Assembly (NCBI GenBank): GCA_964401385.1
Contig: CAYNYF010000046.1
Coordinates: 1-35,317, forward strand
Origin: CAYNYF01 sp964401385
Lineage (GTDB): Bacteria > Planctomycetota > Phycisphaerae > SM23-33
Length of the DNA stretch: 35,317 bases
Direction: 5' to 3'
The notes under the pieces are model-generated. The model worked only from the letters and a program-made list of their open reading frames with translations, was not told where the DNA came from and made no database searches. The translations under genes and the position numbers were made by a program. Below, piece after piece: positions 26,239 to 35,110 of the stretch. Numbering within the stretch: the first letter of the stretch is position 1; every line of letters starts with the position of its first letter.

Positions 26239-26706
26239 CTACGGCATCTCGAAGCCGTGGTCGGGATGACGGACGGTCAGCACCGGGCAGGGGCTCTTGT
26301 GAACGAGCTTGTCGGCCACTGAGCCCATCAACACTTGGCGCAAGGCGGACCAGCCGTGGGTGCCGACGACGATCAGGTCTATCTGATGGTCGCGGGCATA
26401 GTGGATGATTTCCACGAACGCCCGGCCGTGGACGACTTCGGTAACCAGGGGCAACTCGGCCGGCAGCTTCCCGGACAGGAACTTCTTCAGTTCCTTTTCG
26501 GCGCTGTCAACCAGGTTCTCAACGGACAGACCCGCCGGGATCGCCGGCGGCTCAAAGGTCAGCCAGTACTGATAGCTGTCGTCGACGACGTGAAGGCAGT
26601 GCAGCTCCGCCCGGCATTTCTCGGCCAGATGGACCGCGTAGGGCAGCGCCCAAGCCGACAGATCCGAGAAATCCGTGGCGTACAGAATCTTCCTGATCTC
26701 GGCCAT
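26239..26706 (-). CDS. Universal stress protein (UspA family)
   Basis: The 155-aa single-domain protein has the UspA fold, with KILYATDFSDLSAWAL at the start and the ATP-binding motif G-X2-G-X9-G-S seen as GTHGWSALRQVLMGSVADKL near residue 120-140. Such proteins act in stress survival, by unclear means. It lies 12 bases after the proline/arginine-rich membrane protein gene and may share its transcript. The ribosome site is weak. Confidence 0.94.
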   Translation of the reverse strand: MAEIRKILYATDFSDLSAWALPYAVHLAEKCRAELHCLHVVDDSYQYWLTFEPPAIPAGLSVENLVDSAEKELKKFLSGKLPAELPLVTEVVHGRAFVEIIHYARDHQIDLIVVGTHGWSALRQVLMGSVADKLVHKSPCPVLTVRHPDHGFEMP

Positions 26707-26718
26707 GGCCGGCAGTCT

Positions 26719-27357
26719 TTACCGCTCCCAGGATTCGGGGCTCCGGCGAAGGCCCTTGGGTAGGCCGAGGATCTCTGAATAAATGATTCCCCGACGGGCC
26801 TCGCCCAGCCGCCCCAGATCGACCAAGATGCGCCGACGGGGCTCTTTACCCGCCGCGGCCAAGCCGACTGCGATCGTCGGCTGGCGCGCCGCCCGCCGTC
26901 CGATCCGCTTGCGCCGCCCGATCTCCTCGGCCTGGAGCCCGCGCTCCATCCGACCGACCTCGCGCTGCACCCCACGGCCAAGCCGGCGCGGGCCCACAGG
27001 AGCCGGCCCCTTGGCCGGCGGGCGCCGCGCGATGCGCCTCTGGGAGACCTGCGGAACCACCGGTGGCGGCAACGCAGCCTGCCTCGTCTCGCCCAGGACC
27101 TCCGGCGCGACCGGGGGGACCGGCTGAGCCCGCTGAGCCGGTTCCGGCCGACGCGCGGGTTCCTGCTGCCGCTCGCCGACTGTCCCCTCGTACTCCCCTT
27201 CCTCTCGCTCGGCCCGCTGGCGCTCGTACTTCTCCTTGATCTTTCCGATGATCGCGCCCAGCGCGCTGAGCACCAGCAGCACGACGAGGATCAGGATCCT
27301 GGACAGCCCCTCCCAGCCATTATCCTTGGCCAGCAGATTGTATCCGTAGCGGTCCAT
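26719..27357 (-). CDS. Proline/arginine-rich protein with one N-terminal membrane segment
   Basis: The 212-aa product has one membrane segment (about 20-40, SRILILVVLLVLSALGAIIG), a charged stretch (KIKEKYERQRAEREEGEYEG), a Pro/Gln/Ala-rich region, then a basic Arg-rich part. The C-terminal end (about 175-205: RRRILVDLGRLGEARRGII) may form a short folded tail. No family is recognised. It lies 45 bases after floA and before uspA, so a link to the flotillin membrane domains is plausible but unproven. The ATG at 27357 is used; the preceding codon is TTG and a less likely start. Confidence 0.65.
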   Translation of the reverse strand: MDRYGYNLLAKDNGWEGLSRILILVVLLVLSALGAIIGKIKEKYERQRAEREEGEYEGTVGERQQEPARRPEPAQRAQPVPPVAPEVLGETRQAALPPPVVPQVSQRRIARRPPAKGPAPVGPRRLGRGVQREVGRMERGLQAEEIGRRKRIGRRAARQPTIAVGLAAAGKEPRRRILVDLGRLGEARRGIIYSEILGLPKGLRRSPESWER

Positions 27358-27402
27358 CAATCGCAGCCTTCAGAGAGCCGGCCGTCGCCGCGGGCCGTCC
27401 GC

Positions 27403-28422
27403 TTAGGGTTTGGCTCCTTCCTCGCCCGCGGTGTCGGTGCCGCCGATGTTCTCGCGCATCTGCGTGTCGGCTTGAATGTTCCGCAGCCGGTAGTAGTCCA
27501 TGATGCCCAGATTGCCGGACCGGAACGCCCCGGCGATGGCCTTGGGGATCTCGGCCTCGGCCAAGACGACCTTGGCGCGGTTCTCGCGGACCAAGGCCTG
27601 CATTTCCTGCTCCCGGGCCATAGCCATGGCCCGGCGCTTTTCCGCCTCGGCCTGGAAGCGGCGCTTGTCGGCCTCGGCCTGGTCGGCCTGGAGCTTGGCG
27701 CCGATATTCTCGCCCACGTCCACGTCGGCAATGTCAATGGAGAGGATCTCGAAGGCAGTGCCGGCGTCGAGGCCCTTCTCCAGCACCCGCGTGGAGATCA
27801 GGTCGGGATTCTCCAGCACTTCCTTGTACGTCTCGGCTGATCCGATCGTGGTGACGATGCCCTCGCCGACACGGGCGATGATGGTTTCCTCGGTCGCCCC
27901 GCCGACCAGCCGCTCGATGTTGGCCCGGACGGTCACGCGGGCCTTGGCCTTGACCTGGATGCCGTCCTTGGCGACGGCGTCTATGGTGGCCCGCCCGCTG
28001 GCGGGATTGGGACAATCGATCACCTTGGGATTGACCGAGGTCTGCACCGCGTCGAGGATGTCCCTTCCGGCCAGGTCGATCGCCGTGGCGGTCTTGAAAG
28101 TCAGCTCGATGTTCGCCCGGTTGGCGGCGATCAGGGCGGTGATGACGTTGGGCACCCGCCCCCCGGAGAGGTAATGACTTTCCATGTCGCGCGTGGTGAC
28201 CTCCAGGCCGGCCTGGACGGCGCGGATCTTGCTCAGGACGATTATCCGCGGGTCGACCTTTCGCAGGGCCATGCCGATCAGCTCGAACATGGTCACGCCC
28301 GCGCGGGCAAAGTACGCCTGAATCCACAGCTTTATGAACCGGCCGATGACGCCCATAATCACCAGCACGATGAGAATGGCCACGCCGATCAGCACCCAAA
28401 CCGCCATGTGTATCGCCAGCAT
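27403..28422 (-). CDS. floA: Flotillin-like protein FloA
   Basis: The 339-aa protein organises membrane microdomains. It has a hydrophobic N-terminal hairpin (about 5-30) that dips into the membrane, then the SPFH region (GMALRKVDPRIIVLSKI; TTRDMESHYLSGGRVPNV), and a coiled coil rich in Glu, Ala and Lys (QADQAEADKRRFQAEAEKRRA) that drives assembly. Length and motifs match the YqfA/FloA family. The ATG at 28422 follows AAGGGG and fits the hydrophobic start. It has its own promoter after the short NfeD gene, as is usual for nfeD-floA pairs. Confidence 0.95.
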   Translation of the reverse strand: MLAIHMAVWVLIGVAILIVLVIMGVIGRFIKLWIQAYFARAGVTMFELIGMALRKVDPRIIVLSKIRAVQAGLEVTTRDMESHYLSGGRVPNVITALIAANRANIELTFKTATAIDLAGRDILDAVQTSVNPKVIDCPNPASGRATIDAVAKDGIQVKAKARVTVRANIERLVGGATEETIIARVGEGIVTTIGSAETYKEVLENPDLISTRVLEKGLDAGTAFEILSIDIADVDVGENIGAKLQADQAEADKRRFQAEAEKRRAMAMAREQEMQALVRENRAKVVLAEAEIPKAIAGAFRSGNLGIMDYYRLRNIQADTQMRENIGGTDTAGEEGAKP

Positions 28423-28482
28423 CTTCAGGCCCCTTACTCTGGGTAAAGTCGGATCCGTTGCGAATACACTGTTGCCTGCTAA

Positions 28483-28511
28483 GTTATACACCCACCGCCG
28501 CGCCGGGGCAA
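28483..28511 (-). promoter_or_regulatory. Promoter of floA
   Basis: On the minus strand TTGCCC (28511-28506, four of six), a 17-base spacer and TATAAC (28488-28483, five of six) lie in the 109-base gap after the short NfeD gene. The start site would be near 28476, about 54 bases before the floA ATG. Confidence 0.55.
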
Positions 28512-28531
28512 GCAGCATGTCGGCGGCCGGA

Positions 28532-29026
28532 CTAGGAGGGCTCCACCTCCCGCACCACCACGTTTATGCCGACGGCCTTTACGATTTCGACCGTGGCGCC
28601 TTTGGCGATGAAGCCCGTCTCGGCGGTGGCGGTGATTCGCTTGCCGTCCACACGAATCGCCCCGCTGGGGCGGAGGATGCTTTCAGCCACGGCGGTCTTG
28701 CCCAGCAGCAGCTCCTGCTCGGTAGCCTCCGGAGTGGCCTCGCCGGGGTTCTTCTTCGCGCTGCGAAGCTGTAGCAGCCGGCCGACCGCCGTCTGCGGGA
28801 GATACTTGACCATCGCCCATAAATAGGCCGGCAGAAAAAAGAGCAGCAGCACGATCACGACCACGCCGAGCTTGTCGCTGATCGTGAAGAACAGGTAGAC
28901 CATTCCCGCCAGACATGCCAGCCCCACGGCCCCGAGCAGGCCGAACATCGGCGTGCACACCTCCGCGGCGAACAGCAGCAGCGCCGCGATCAGCAAGGCC
29001 GCGATGAGCAGGATTGTGGGAAGCAT
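28532..29026 (-). CDS. Short NfeD-like membrane protein with C-terminal OB fold
   Basis: The 164-aa protein has three membrane segments (about 3-25, 28-50, 53-75) and a C-terminal OB-fold (about 105-160, LLGKTAVAESILRPSGAIRVDGKRI). This is the protease-free NfeD form that partners flotillins. It lies between the long NfeD gene (65 bases upstream) and floA, which supports that pairing. Confidence 0.9.
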   Translation of the reverse strand: MLPTILLIAALLIAALLLFAAEVCTPMFGLLGAVGLACLAGMVYLFFTISDKLGVVVIVLLLFFLPAYLWAMVKYLPQTAVGRLLQLRSAKKNPGEATPEATEQELLLGKTAVAESILRPSGAIRVDGKRITATAETGFIAKGATVEIVKAVGINVVVREVEPS

Positions 29027-29090
29027 GTCTCACTCGCAAGGGCGGCGCCGGCCGCAACCGCTCTCGGCCTTATCGGCTCCAACGATCCCA

Positions 29091-31205
29091 TCATCCGATC
29101 TTTTCCTGGACAACGACGCGGTTGCCCTCGTTCCGCAGCACAACGACCTCGGTGCCGGCCGCCAGGAACGCCCCGTCGGCCACCGCGTCGACGAGCTGAT
29201 CGCCGACCTGGATTTTGCCCACGGGCCGGCAAGTCTGAACCACCTTCCCGACCTGCCCGGATCTCACCCGCAGGATCGACGCGCCCTCGCCCACGGGGGG
29301 AACCACCGCGGGCTTCGGAGGTGCCAACACCAGTTTACCAGCCACCGGGACCCGCGGCAAGTACCGCGCCACCGCGATGGAGGCCGCGATCGCCGCCAGG
29401 AACCCCAGCGTCAAGGCCAGCAGCCCGTTCTTGAAGACGCTCCAGTCCAATGGGCCCTGCGGCCAGGGCAGCCGATCCGGGGCGTTGGGCACCACCATCG
29501 CCAGCAGCCCGGCCGCGCAGCAAAGGATCCCCAGCGTCCCCAGCACGCCGAAGCCCGGGGTGACGAAGATCTCCACCAGCAGCAGGACAACTCCGATAAG
29601 GAACAGCGAGATCTCCCACCAGTTGGCCATCCCGGTAAGGAACCGGCTGCCGAAGATCACCGCAAAGCAAACGATCGCCACCGCGCCGGGGATGCCGAAG
29701 CCGGGCGTGTTGACCTCGATGTAGGCACACAACAGGGCCACGAAGAACAAAAAACCGAACACCGCCGGGTGCGTCAGAAGCTCGACCAACCTCTCCGACC
29801 AGTTGTCCTCCAGGGCGGTCAGCTCGCCCGTGATCTTGAAGTGTTCCTTCAGCGCCGACAGCGGCTTCTCGCGGGGGGCGTCGATCACGTGCGAGGCAAA
29901 GCCGTACTCGTACGCCTCCCGGCTGCTCAGCGTGGGCAGCTCGCCGGCGGGCACGACCACGCGCACCAGCTCCCACGCGCTGGCCGGGTCTGAAGGAGCG
30001 GTCGTCAGCCCCGGCGGCACGCGCACGCGCGCACGCCAGTCCTTGGCCAACACGTATCGCAGCTCGGGCTTGCCCTGGTACAGGTTGCTGCCGTTGCGGA
30101 TCAGCCAGACCTCGCGGTGGATGGAAACCATGCTCTCGGCCAGGGCGACGCTGTACCCGTTCTTCTCGGCCGAACTCCTGAATTCGTTCCGAAGAACGGT
30201 CTCGATCTTTTCGCGCTCGATGCCCTCAAGCTTTCCCGTCATCAGCAGCGGCGCGCAATCGCCAAACTTCGCGCTGGGAGTGGCGATGATCTCATCGCAG
30301 GCAAGCCCGATGAGCGCGCCGGCCGAGACCGCCCGGGTGTTCACGTAGCAGACCTTGTAGATGTCCTTCAGGTCGGTCTTGAACAGCCGGGCGATGTCCA
30401 GGGCGGCGCCGACCTCCCCGCCCCAGGTGTCCATATCGAAGACAATCAGCTCGGCCCCGGCGGCCCGGCAGCGCACCGCCTTCCGGGCGATGGCGTCGTA
30501 GGTCTTGCCCATGATGGGCTCCCGGATCGGAATGACGAACGCCCGGGTGATCGTTTCCGGCAGCTCGGGTGCGTCCACGTTGGGCTTAGCAAACCATCCC
30601 TCCTCGGTGAGTATGCGACCGGCCTCGACCCGCCGCGTGGTTGGCTCGGCCTCGGTCGGCTTGGTCGTCCTCGGCCGCTCGGCCGGCTGAGTCTGGGCGG
30701 TGAGCTTCAGGGCGTAGTTGGCCCACTGTTTGACCTGTTCGACCGGGTGGTCCCTCAGCCTGCCCAGGGCCGCCCGCGCCTCCGAATAGCTGTTCATCCG
30801 CCCCAGCAGGTTGATCGTAACCAGGATGCCGCTGGACTTGAGCTCCTCGGCACTGCTGACCCGCTCGGCCTGGCCGCGGAGCCGGCCGACCAGGAACGTG
30901 ACCGCCTCCCGGCCGCGGGCGACGACGGCCGCTGCGGCCTCTTCATACTCCTTTGCCCCGGCCGCGTAACTGCGCAGAGCGGCCTCATACAACTGCTCCA
31001 TCGAAGCTGCGCTCTGCCCGGGCAGCAGCTCGGCTTGGACGGAGGGGCCGAGCCCGATGAACTGGGCCGGCGCGATCCAGCCAAAACCAATGGCCGAAAC
31101 CGCCACCGACGCCGCAATCATCCACCCCGCCGCAAAACCCCGGCGGAGCGAAACGAAATATCTCTCAGCGGACATGGTCTTACCGCTCCCACCCGATCCG
31201 GCCAT
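29091..31205 (-). CDS. Long NfeD: membrane-bound ClpP-class serine protease
   Basis: The 704-aa protein has an export signal (about 25-50), then a helical region of about 150 residues rich in Ala and Glu that is not usual in NfeD. A ClpP/SppA-like protease domain follows (about 220-440) with likely catalytic Ser294 (RAVSAGALIGLACDE) and Lys333 (REKIETVLRNEF). Four or five membrane segments (about 470-620) and a C-terminal OB fold complete the protein. Such proteases cut proteins such as stomatins or flotillins. Starts at 31205 or 31175 are equally well supplied with GGAG; the longer is given. Confidence 0.88.
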   Translation of the reverse strand: MAGSGGSGKTMSAERYFVSLRRGFAAGWMIAASVAVSAIGFGWIAPAQFIGLGPSVQAELLPGQSAASMEQLYEAALRSYAAGAKEYEEAAAAVVARGREAVTFLVGRLRGQAERVSSAEELKSSGILVTINLLGRMNSYSEARAALGRLRDHPVEQVKQWANYALKLTAQTQPAERPRTTKPTEAEPTTRRVEAGRILTEEGWFAKPNVDAPELPETITRAFVIPIREPIMGKTYDAIARKAVRCRAAGAELIVFDMDTWGGEVGAALDIARLFKTDLKDIYKVCYVNTRAVSAGALIGLACDEIIATPSAKFGDCAPLLMTGKLEGIEREKIETVLRNEFRSSAEKNGYSVALAESMVSIHREVWLIRNGSNLYQGKPELRYVLAKDWRARVRVPPGLTTAPSDPASAWELVRVVVPAGELPTLSSREAYEYGFASHVIDAPREKPLSALKEHFKITGELTALEDNWSERLVELLTHPAVFGFLFFVALLCAYIEVNTPGFGIPGAVAIVCFAVIFGSRFLTGMANWWEISLFLIGVVLLLVEIFVTPGFGVLGTLGILCCAAGLLAMVVPNAPDRLPWPQGPLDWSVFKNGLLALTLGFLAAIAASIAVARYLPRVPVAGKLVLAPPKPAVVPPVGEGASILRVRSGQVGKVVQTCRPVGKIQVGDQLVDAVADGAFLAAGTEVVVLRNEGNRVVVQEKIG

Positions 31206-31321
31206 TTATTTTACGCTCCTGCATGCGCCAGGGTAATACTATCACGGCTCGGAGCTTGCCGCCACCTGAGCCTGAACCTATTATCGGCCGGCTACCGCAG
31301 AACGCAGGAGTCCAGGAAGCC

Positions 31322-33136
31322 ATGACAACGACCGGCGTATTGATCCCCGTCAAGAAATACCGGCGGCTGTCGCTGCGATTCGCCTGGCCGAGACTCATCC
31401 GAATGTATGCCTGCGACAGCGCCGACCGGCTGCCGCTGCGTCAGCTTGGCGACGATCTGGCCGGCTTGGGCGTGCGCGCCCGGCGGGTCAGCTCGCCCGT
31501 CTCGGCCACCGTGCGGATCATCCGCGACAAGAAGATTTCCGCCCCGGAGGCGTACCAGTTGACCGTCGGCCGGGACGCCATCGAGATCCGATCGCTCACC
31601 GCCGCGGGGGCATACTACGCCGTTCAAACGCTGCGGGACCTGCTGGCGCTGCACGGGCGACGGCTGCCGGGGATGCACATTCAGGACGCACCGGACCTGC
31701 GCCGCCGCGGCATCTATCACGACTGCTCCCGGGGCAAGGTCCCGAAGGTCAAGACGGTCAAGCAGCTCATCGAGCGGATCGCCCACTGGAAGGTCAACGA
31801 GCTCCAACTCTACATCGAGAACACCTTCCGCTACCACAGCCACCCGACCATCGGCGTCGGCTACAGCCCCTTCACGGCCGGGGACATCCTGGCCATCCAG
31901 GCACACGCCGGGAAGCACCACGTCCGGCTGGTCGGCTCGCTGGCCAGCTTCGGGCACATGGAAAAAATTCTCTCGCTGCCGCAGTACAGCCACTTGGCCG
32001 AGGGGCTCGACTTCCGCCGCGATGAAAAGGGCGACCTGTGCCCGACCGACCCGGGCAGCATCGCGCTGCTTGCCGACCTGTATGGCGAGTTCCTGCCGCT
32101 GCTGGAGGCCGAGGACTTCAACGTCTGCTGCGACGAGACCCGCCAGATCGGCCGGGGCCGCAGCCGCAAGCGGGCCGAGAGGATCGGCGTCGGCCGGCTG
32201 TACCTGGAATTCATCCTCAAGATCCGCCGCCTCTGCCGCAAGCACGGCAAGCGGATGAACATGTGGGGCGACATCATCCTGGCCCATCCGGAGCTGATCG
32301 GCGATATCCCCAAGGACATCGTCATGCTCAACTGGGACTACAGCCCCAACGGCTCGCGGATCGACCGGACGGACGAGTTCGCGGCCGCGGGCCTGCCGCT
32401 GATATGCTGCCCCGGCACCAACGGCTGGCAGAGCCACGGCACGCGGATGCGGCAGGCGATGGAGAACGTCGCCAAGTTCGCACGCATCGCCCGGCGGTAC
32501 GCCGCCGAGGGGCTGCTGAACACCGACTGGGGCGACTACGGCCACCGAAACACGCTGGGCGTGAGCCTGCACAGCTTCGCCCACGGGGCGGCGCATGCCT
32601 GGAACGGCCCGGCCGTGGACGAAAAGCGGTTTACGAAGAGATTCTGTCGGCTGGCCTTCGGCGACAGGACGGGCAAGCTGGCCGCGGCCCTGCGGGTGCT
32701 GGGGGCCTACCCGCGCGGGGACCTCTACCACGCCCTTATCGAGCCGTTCGAGGCCGGCCGCCCCATGCCGGGGTACCGGGCGATGGGCAACCCAAACCTG
32801 GACCTGGGCCAAATCCGCCGTCGGCTGGCGGCGACGCAGGAACTGCATTTCCCCCGGCTGGCGGGTCAAGACGAGTTCGAGGCGCTGGCCCTGGAGGAGT
32901 TCGACCTGGCACGGCGGATGGACCTGCTGGCCTGCCGGCGGATCCTCGCCGGCCGCGACCTCCGCGCCGGCAGGAGTGTCCGCGGCTCGACGCTCCGCCG
33001 CCTGGCACGCGACATGGACGAATTGGCAGCCGACTTCGCCAGGCTGTGGCGGGCACGAAACAAGCCCTCGCGCCTGCGCGACAACCTGAAGGCGATGCGG
33101 GCGGCCGCGAAGGAATCGCAAAACCTCGCCCGCTAG
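31322..33136 (+). CDS. Family 20 glycoside hydrolase (beta-N-acetylhexosaminidase type)
   Basis: The 604-aa protein has an N-terminal GH20b-like domain (about 15-115), then a TIM barrel from DAPDLRRRGIYHDCSRG. The catalytic pair Asp271-Glu272 is in NVCCDETRQIG. Other family-type segments are WKVNELQLYIEN, MWGDIIL and MLNWDY. A C-terminal helical region covers about 470-600. It lacks a signal peptide, so it would work in the cytoplasm on imported amino sugars or chitin and peptidoglycan fragments. CAGGAG lies before the ATG at 31322. It is divergent from NfeD and convergent with the DUF4139 gene. Exact substrate unknown. Confidence 0.88.
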   Translation: MTTTGVLIPVKKYRRLSLRFAWPRLIRMYACDSADRLPLRQLGDDLAGLGVRARRVSSPVSATVRIIRDKKISAPEAYQLTVGRDAIEIRSLTAAGAYYAVQTLRDLLALHGRRLPGMHIQDAPDLRRRGIYHDCSRGKVPKVKTVKQLIERIAHWKVNELQLYIENTFRYHSHPTIGVGYSPFTAGDILAIQAHAGKHHVRLVGSLASFGHMEKILSLPQYSHLAEGLDFRRDEKGDLCPTDPGSIALLADLYGEFLPLLEAEDFNVCCDETRQIGRGRSRKRAERIGVGRLYLEFILKIRRLCRKHGKRMNMWGDIILAHPELIGDIPKDIVMLNWDYSPNGSRIDRTDEFAAAGLPLICCPGTNGWQSHGTRMRQAMENVAKFARIARRYAAEGLLNTDWGDYGHRNTLGVSLHSFAHGAAHAWNGPAVDEKRFTKRFCRLAFGDRTGKLAAALRVLGAYPRGDLYHALIEPFEAGRPMPGYRAMGNPNLDLGQIRRRLAATQELHFPRLAGQDEFEALALEEFDLARRMDLLACRRILAGRDLRAGRSVRGSTLRRLARDMDELAADFARLWRARNKPSRLRDNLKAMRAAAKESQNLAR

Positions 33137-33139
33137 GCC

Positions 33140-33160
33140 AGCCGGCGACGGCGGCCGGCT
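33140..33160. terminator. Hairpin between convergent genes
   Basis: AGCCGGC and GCCGGCT form a perfect 7-bp stem with a 7-base loop in the 22-base gap between the convergent GH20 and DUF4139 genes. Position suits a bidirectional terminator; no T-run is present. Confidence 0.35.
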
Positions 33161-34982
33161 AATGCGCCAGCATCATCTGTCGGTACTCCCGCTCCATCTC
33201 CTTGACCAGCCCCGCGGTGAGTTCGCCGACGTGCCTGTCCTTGGCGAATTTCATTTCAAAGGCGTACTCCAACTGCCTGGCCTTGGCCCCGGCCGCTCCG
33301 CCGGCAAGCTCGATCTCCCACCGCAGCAGGCCCTTGTCCTTGAGGTCGCGGACGTACACCGGGTCGGTGGAGAGCTCCTCGCTCATGTGGCCCAGGGCGA
33401 CCTTCAGGGCATCGGTCTTGGTCGCCGGGATGCGCTCCATCACCCGCACCGCCACTGGGGTGTCCTTGAAGTTCTCCAGCAGCAGGCGGTAGTGGAAGTT
33501 CTGCACGCGGCTGCCCCAGACGACCTTGTCCGACTTGTCGGTCAGCTCGCGCCGGCAGCGAAGCTGGGTGTCCACCCCCAGGCCGATGGTAAACTGCTGC
33601 CCGCGGGCGACCACCGGTAGCTTCCCACGGCCGACGAACTCCCCGCGGATGTAGGCGCTGTACGAGCCGGACAGCAGCGGCAGCCTGCTGGTGTTGTTCA
33701 GATCCCCCGCCCGGTAGACGTAGTTGCTCAACAGCGGGATGGCCTCGTAGTAGACCTTCCCGCGCAGCTTGAGCCTGGAGATCTCAACGAGCTGCCGATC
33801 GGAGCGGCTGGCCAGGCTCATCTTCCCGGGCAGCCCGTATGAAACGGCGAGGACCTCCTCCATCGGCCGCACGGCCTCGCCGCCGGCAAGCAGCGCCTCC
33901 CGGTTAACGTTCAGCTCCATCTCCTGTGCCGCCACGGCCGCCGTGTTGAGATCCCAACCGGCGTCTGCCGCTGGCCGGGTCGGGTTGACGTAGGCGCGCT
34001 GCCCCCGAAACAGTACCACTCGCTGGTGCGCATAGCCATCCTTAGCAAGCAACACTTTCTTCACGGCCTTGCCCTCGGGGACGGTCGGCTGGAACAGCCC
34101 GACCCACAGCGGCGCCAGCAGCGGGCTCCTGGCGTTCATTCCCGGCGTGGCTGTTGACAGCGTCAGCTTCACGTCTGACCAGTCCTCACCGGTCATCTGG
34201 TTGACCTCGGCGAGGTACTCCACGTTCACCGTCTTGCCGTCGTCAGCCAGCCGAATGTTGTAGGCGGGCGCCCAGTTGGCCGAGTTGACCAGGTAGCTCA
34301 ACTGCACCGTGGCCGCGCCCGGCGCGGTCTTGGACAAAAAGATCACCGCCTCCCGCACCGTCCTGCCGGCGCCGCGGGTCAGCTCCGACCGCTTCCGCTG
34401 GAGCAGCGCCAGTTGTTCGGTCATCTCCTGTTCGTCCTGGTGGAGCTTGATGGCCTCCTCGGTCAGCGCTTCCCGCTGGGCCAGGATCAGCTTGCTTACC
34501 TCGGCCAGCGTCTTTGGATCCAAGACACCCTTGCTCAGCTCAACCTGGGCGGTGGGGGCGGAGAAGGACTCCAGCTTGTCCAGGTGGGTTGACTTGGCGC
34601 GGAGCAGCGCCTTCCGCTGGGTGTTGGCGTAGATGCGGGCGGTCAGCTCCTTGATCTGGGCGTCGAGGGCGGCCACCTCCTTCTTCGGGGCCTCGGCGGC
34701 GGCCCGCGTGCGGTAGCGGACCGAGCGGATGGCCACGCCCTCGGTCGCCCCGACGCTGGCGCTCAGGCTGGAGCCGGCCACTTGGGCCGGCAGGTCGCCG
34801 ACGATGATTTCCAGCTCTCCCTGCTTGGCCGGCAAGGCCACCGACCGCGTCACCAGGGCCTGTCCGCGGTAGACGGTCACCGCTTCCAGGCTGCTTTCAG
34901 CGACGATGAGTTCCGCGGGCGCAACGCAGACGCCGGTCAGCACGATCAGGGCGCTGACAGCGCACACCAATGACCATTTCAC
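33159..34982 (-). CDS. DUF4139 (mucoidy inhibitor MuiA-like) exported protein
   Basis: The 607-aa product has an export signal (VKWSLVCAVSALIVLTGVC), an N-terminal DUF4140-like domain (about 20-110, VTVYRGQALVTRS), a coiled coil (about 80-200), then the DUF4139 beta-rich domain (SYLVNSANWAPAYNIRL; EYLAEVNQMTGEDWSDVKL; NFHYRLLLENFKDTPVAV). The family is often called mucoidy inhibitor A, with no defined activity. The start is GTG at 34982 with AAGGAG 6 bases before; no ATG fits the signal peptide, and the ATG 81 bases upstream would add 27 residues without export features. Probably a lone gene. Confidence 0.88.
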   Translation of the reverse strand: MKWSLVCAVSALIVLTGVCVAPAELIVAESSLEAVTVYRGQALVTRSVALPAKQGELEIIVGDLPAQVAGSSLSASVGATEGVAIRSVRYRTRAAAEAPKKEVAALDAQIKELTARIYANTQRKALLRAKSTHLDKLESFSAPTAQVELSKGVLDPKTLAEVSKLILAQREALTEEAIKLHQDEQEMTEQLALLQRKRSELTRGAGRTVREAVIFLSKTAPGAATVQLSYLVNSANWAPAYNIRLADDGKTVNVEYLAEVNQMTGEDWSDVKLTLSTATPGMNARSPLLAPLWVGLFQPTVPEGKAVKKVLLAKDGYAHQRVVLFRGQRAYVNPTRPAADAGWDLNTAAVAAQEMELNVNREALLAGGEAVRPMEEVLAVSYGLPGKMSLASRSDRQLVEISRLKLRGKVYYEAIPLLSNYVYRAGDLNNTSRLPLLSGSYSAYIRGEFVGRGKLPVVARGQQFTIGLGVDTQLRCRRELTDKSDKVVWGSRVQNFHYRLLLENFKDTPVAVRVMERIPATKTDALKVALGHMSEELSTDPVYVRDLKDKGLLRWEIELAGGAAGAKARQLEYAFEMKFAKDRHVGELTAGLVKEMEREYRQMMLAH

Positions 34983-34988
34983 GACGTT

Positions 34989-34994
34989 CTCCTT
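34989..34994 (-). promoter_or_regulatory. Shine-Dalgarno fixing a GTG start
   Basis: AAGGAG on the minus strand lies 6 bases before the GTG at 34982, which begins the signal peptide of the DUF4139 protein. Confidence 0.7.
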
Positions 34995-35072
34995 TCCATG
35001 TTGGCAGAGCGATCCCACAGTGCGTTCTACAAACTTTGACGCACCCACCCGGCCGGCGTTCACACAAATCTA

Positions 35073-35090
35073 TTCCCCCCGGCCGGGGAA
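35073..35090 (-). terminator. Hairpin after the Gfo/Idh/MocA gene
   Basis: On the minus strand TTCCCCGGCCGGGGGGAA forms a stem around GGCC with two bulged bases, 20 bases after the oxidoreductase stop, followed by TAGATTTG. It is a plausible terminator with a weak T-rich tail. Confidence 0.4.
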
Positions 35091-35110
35091 CTCCGACGAC
35101 CAGGAGCGCG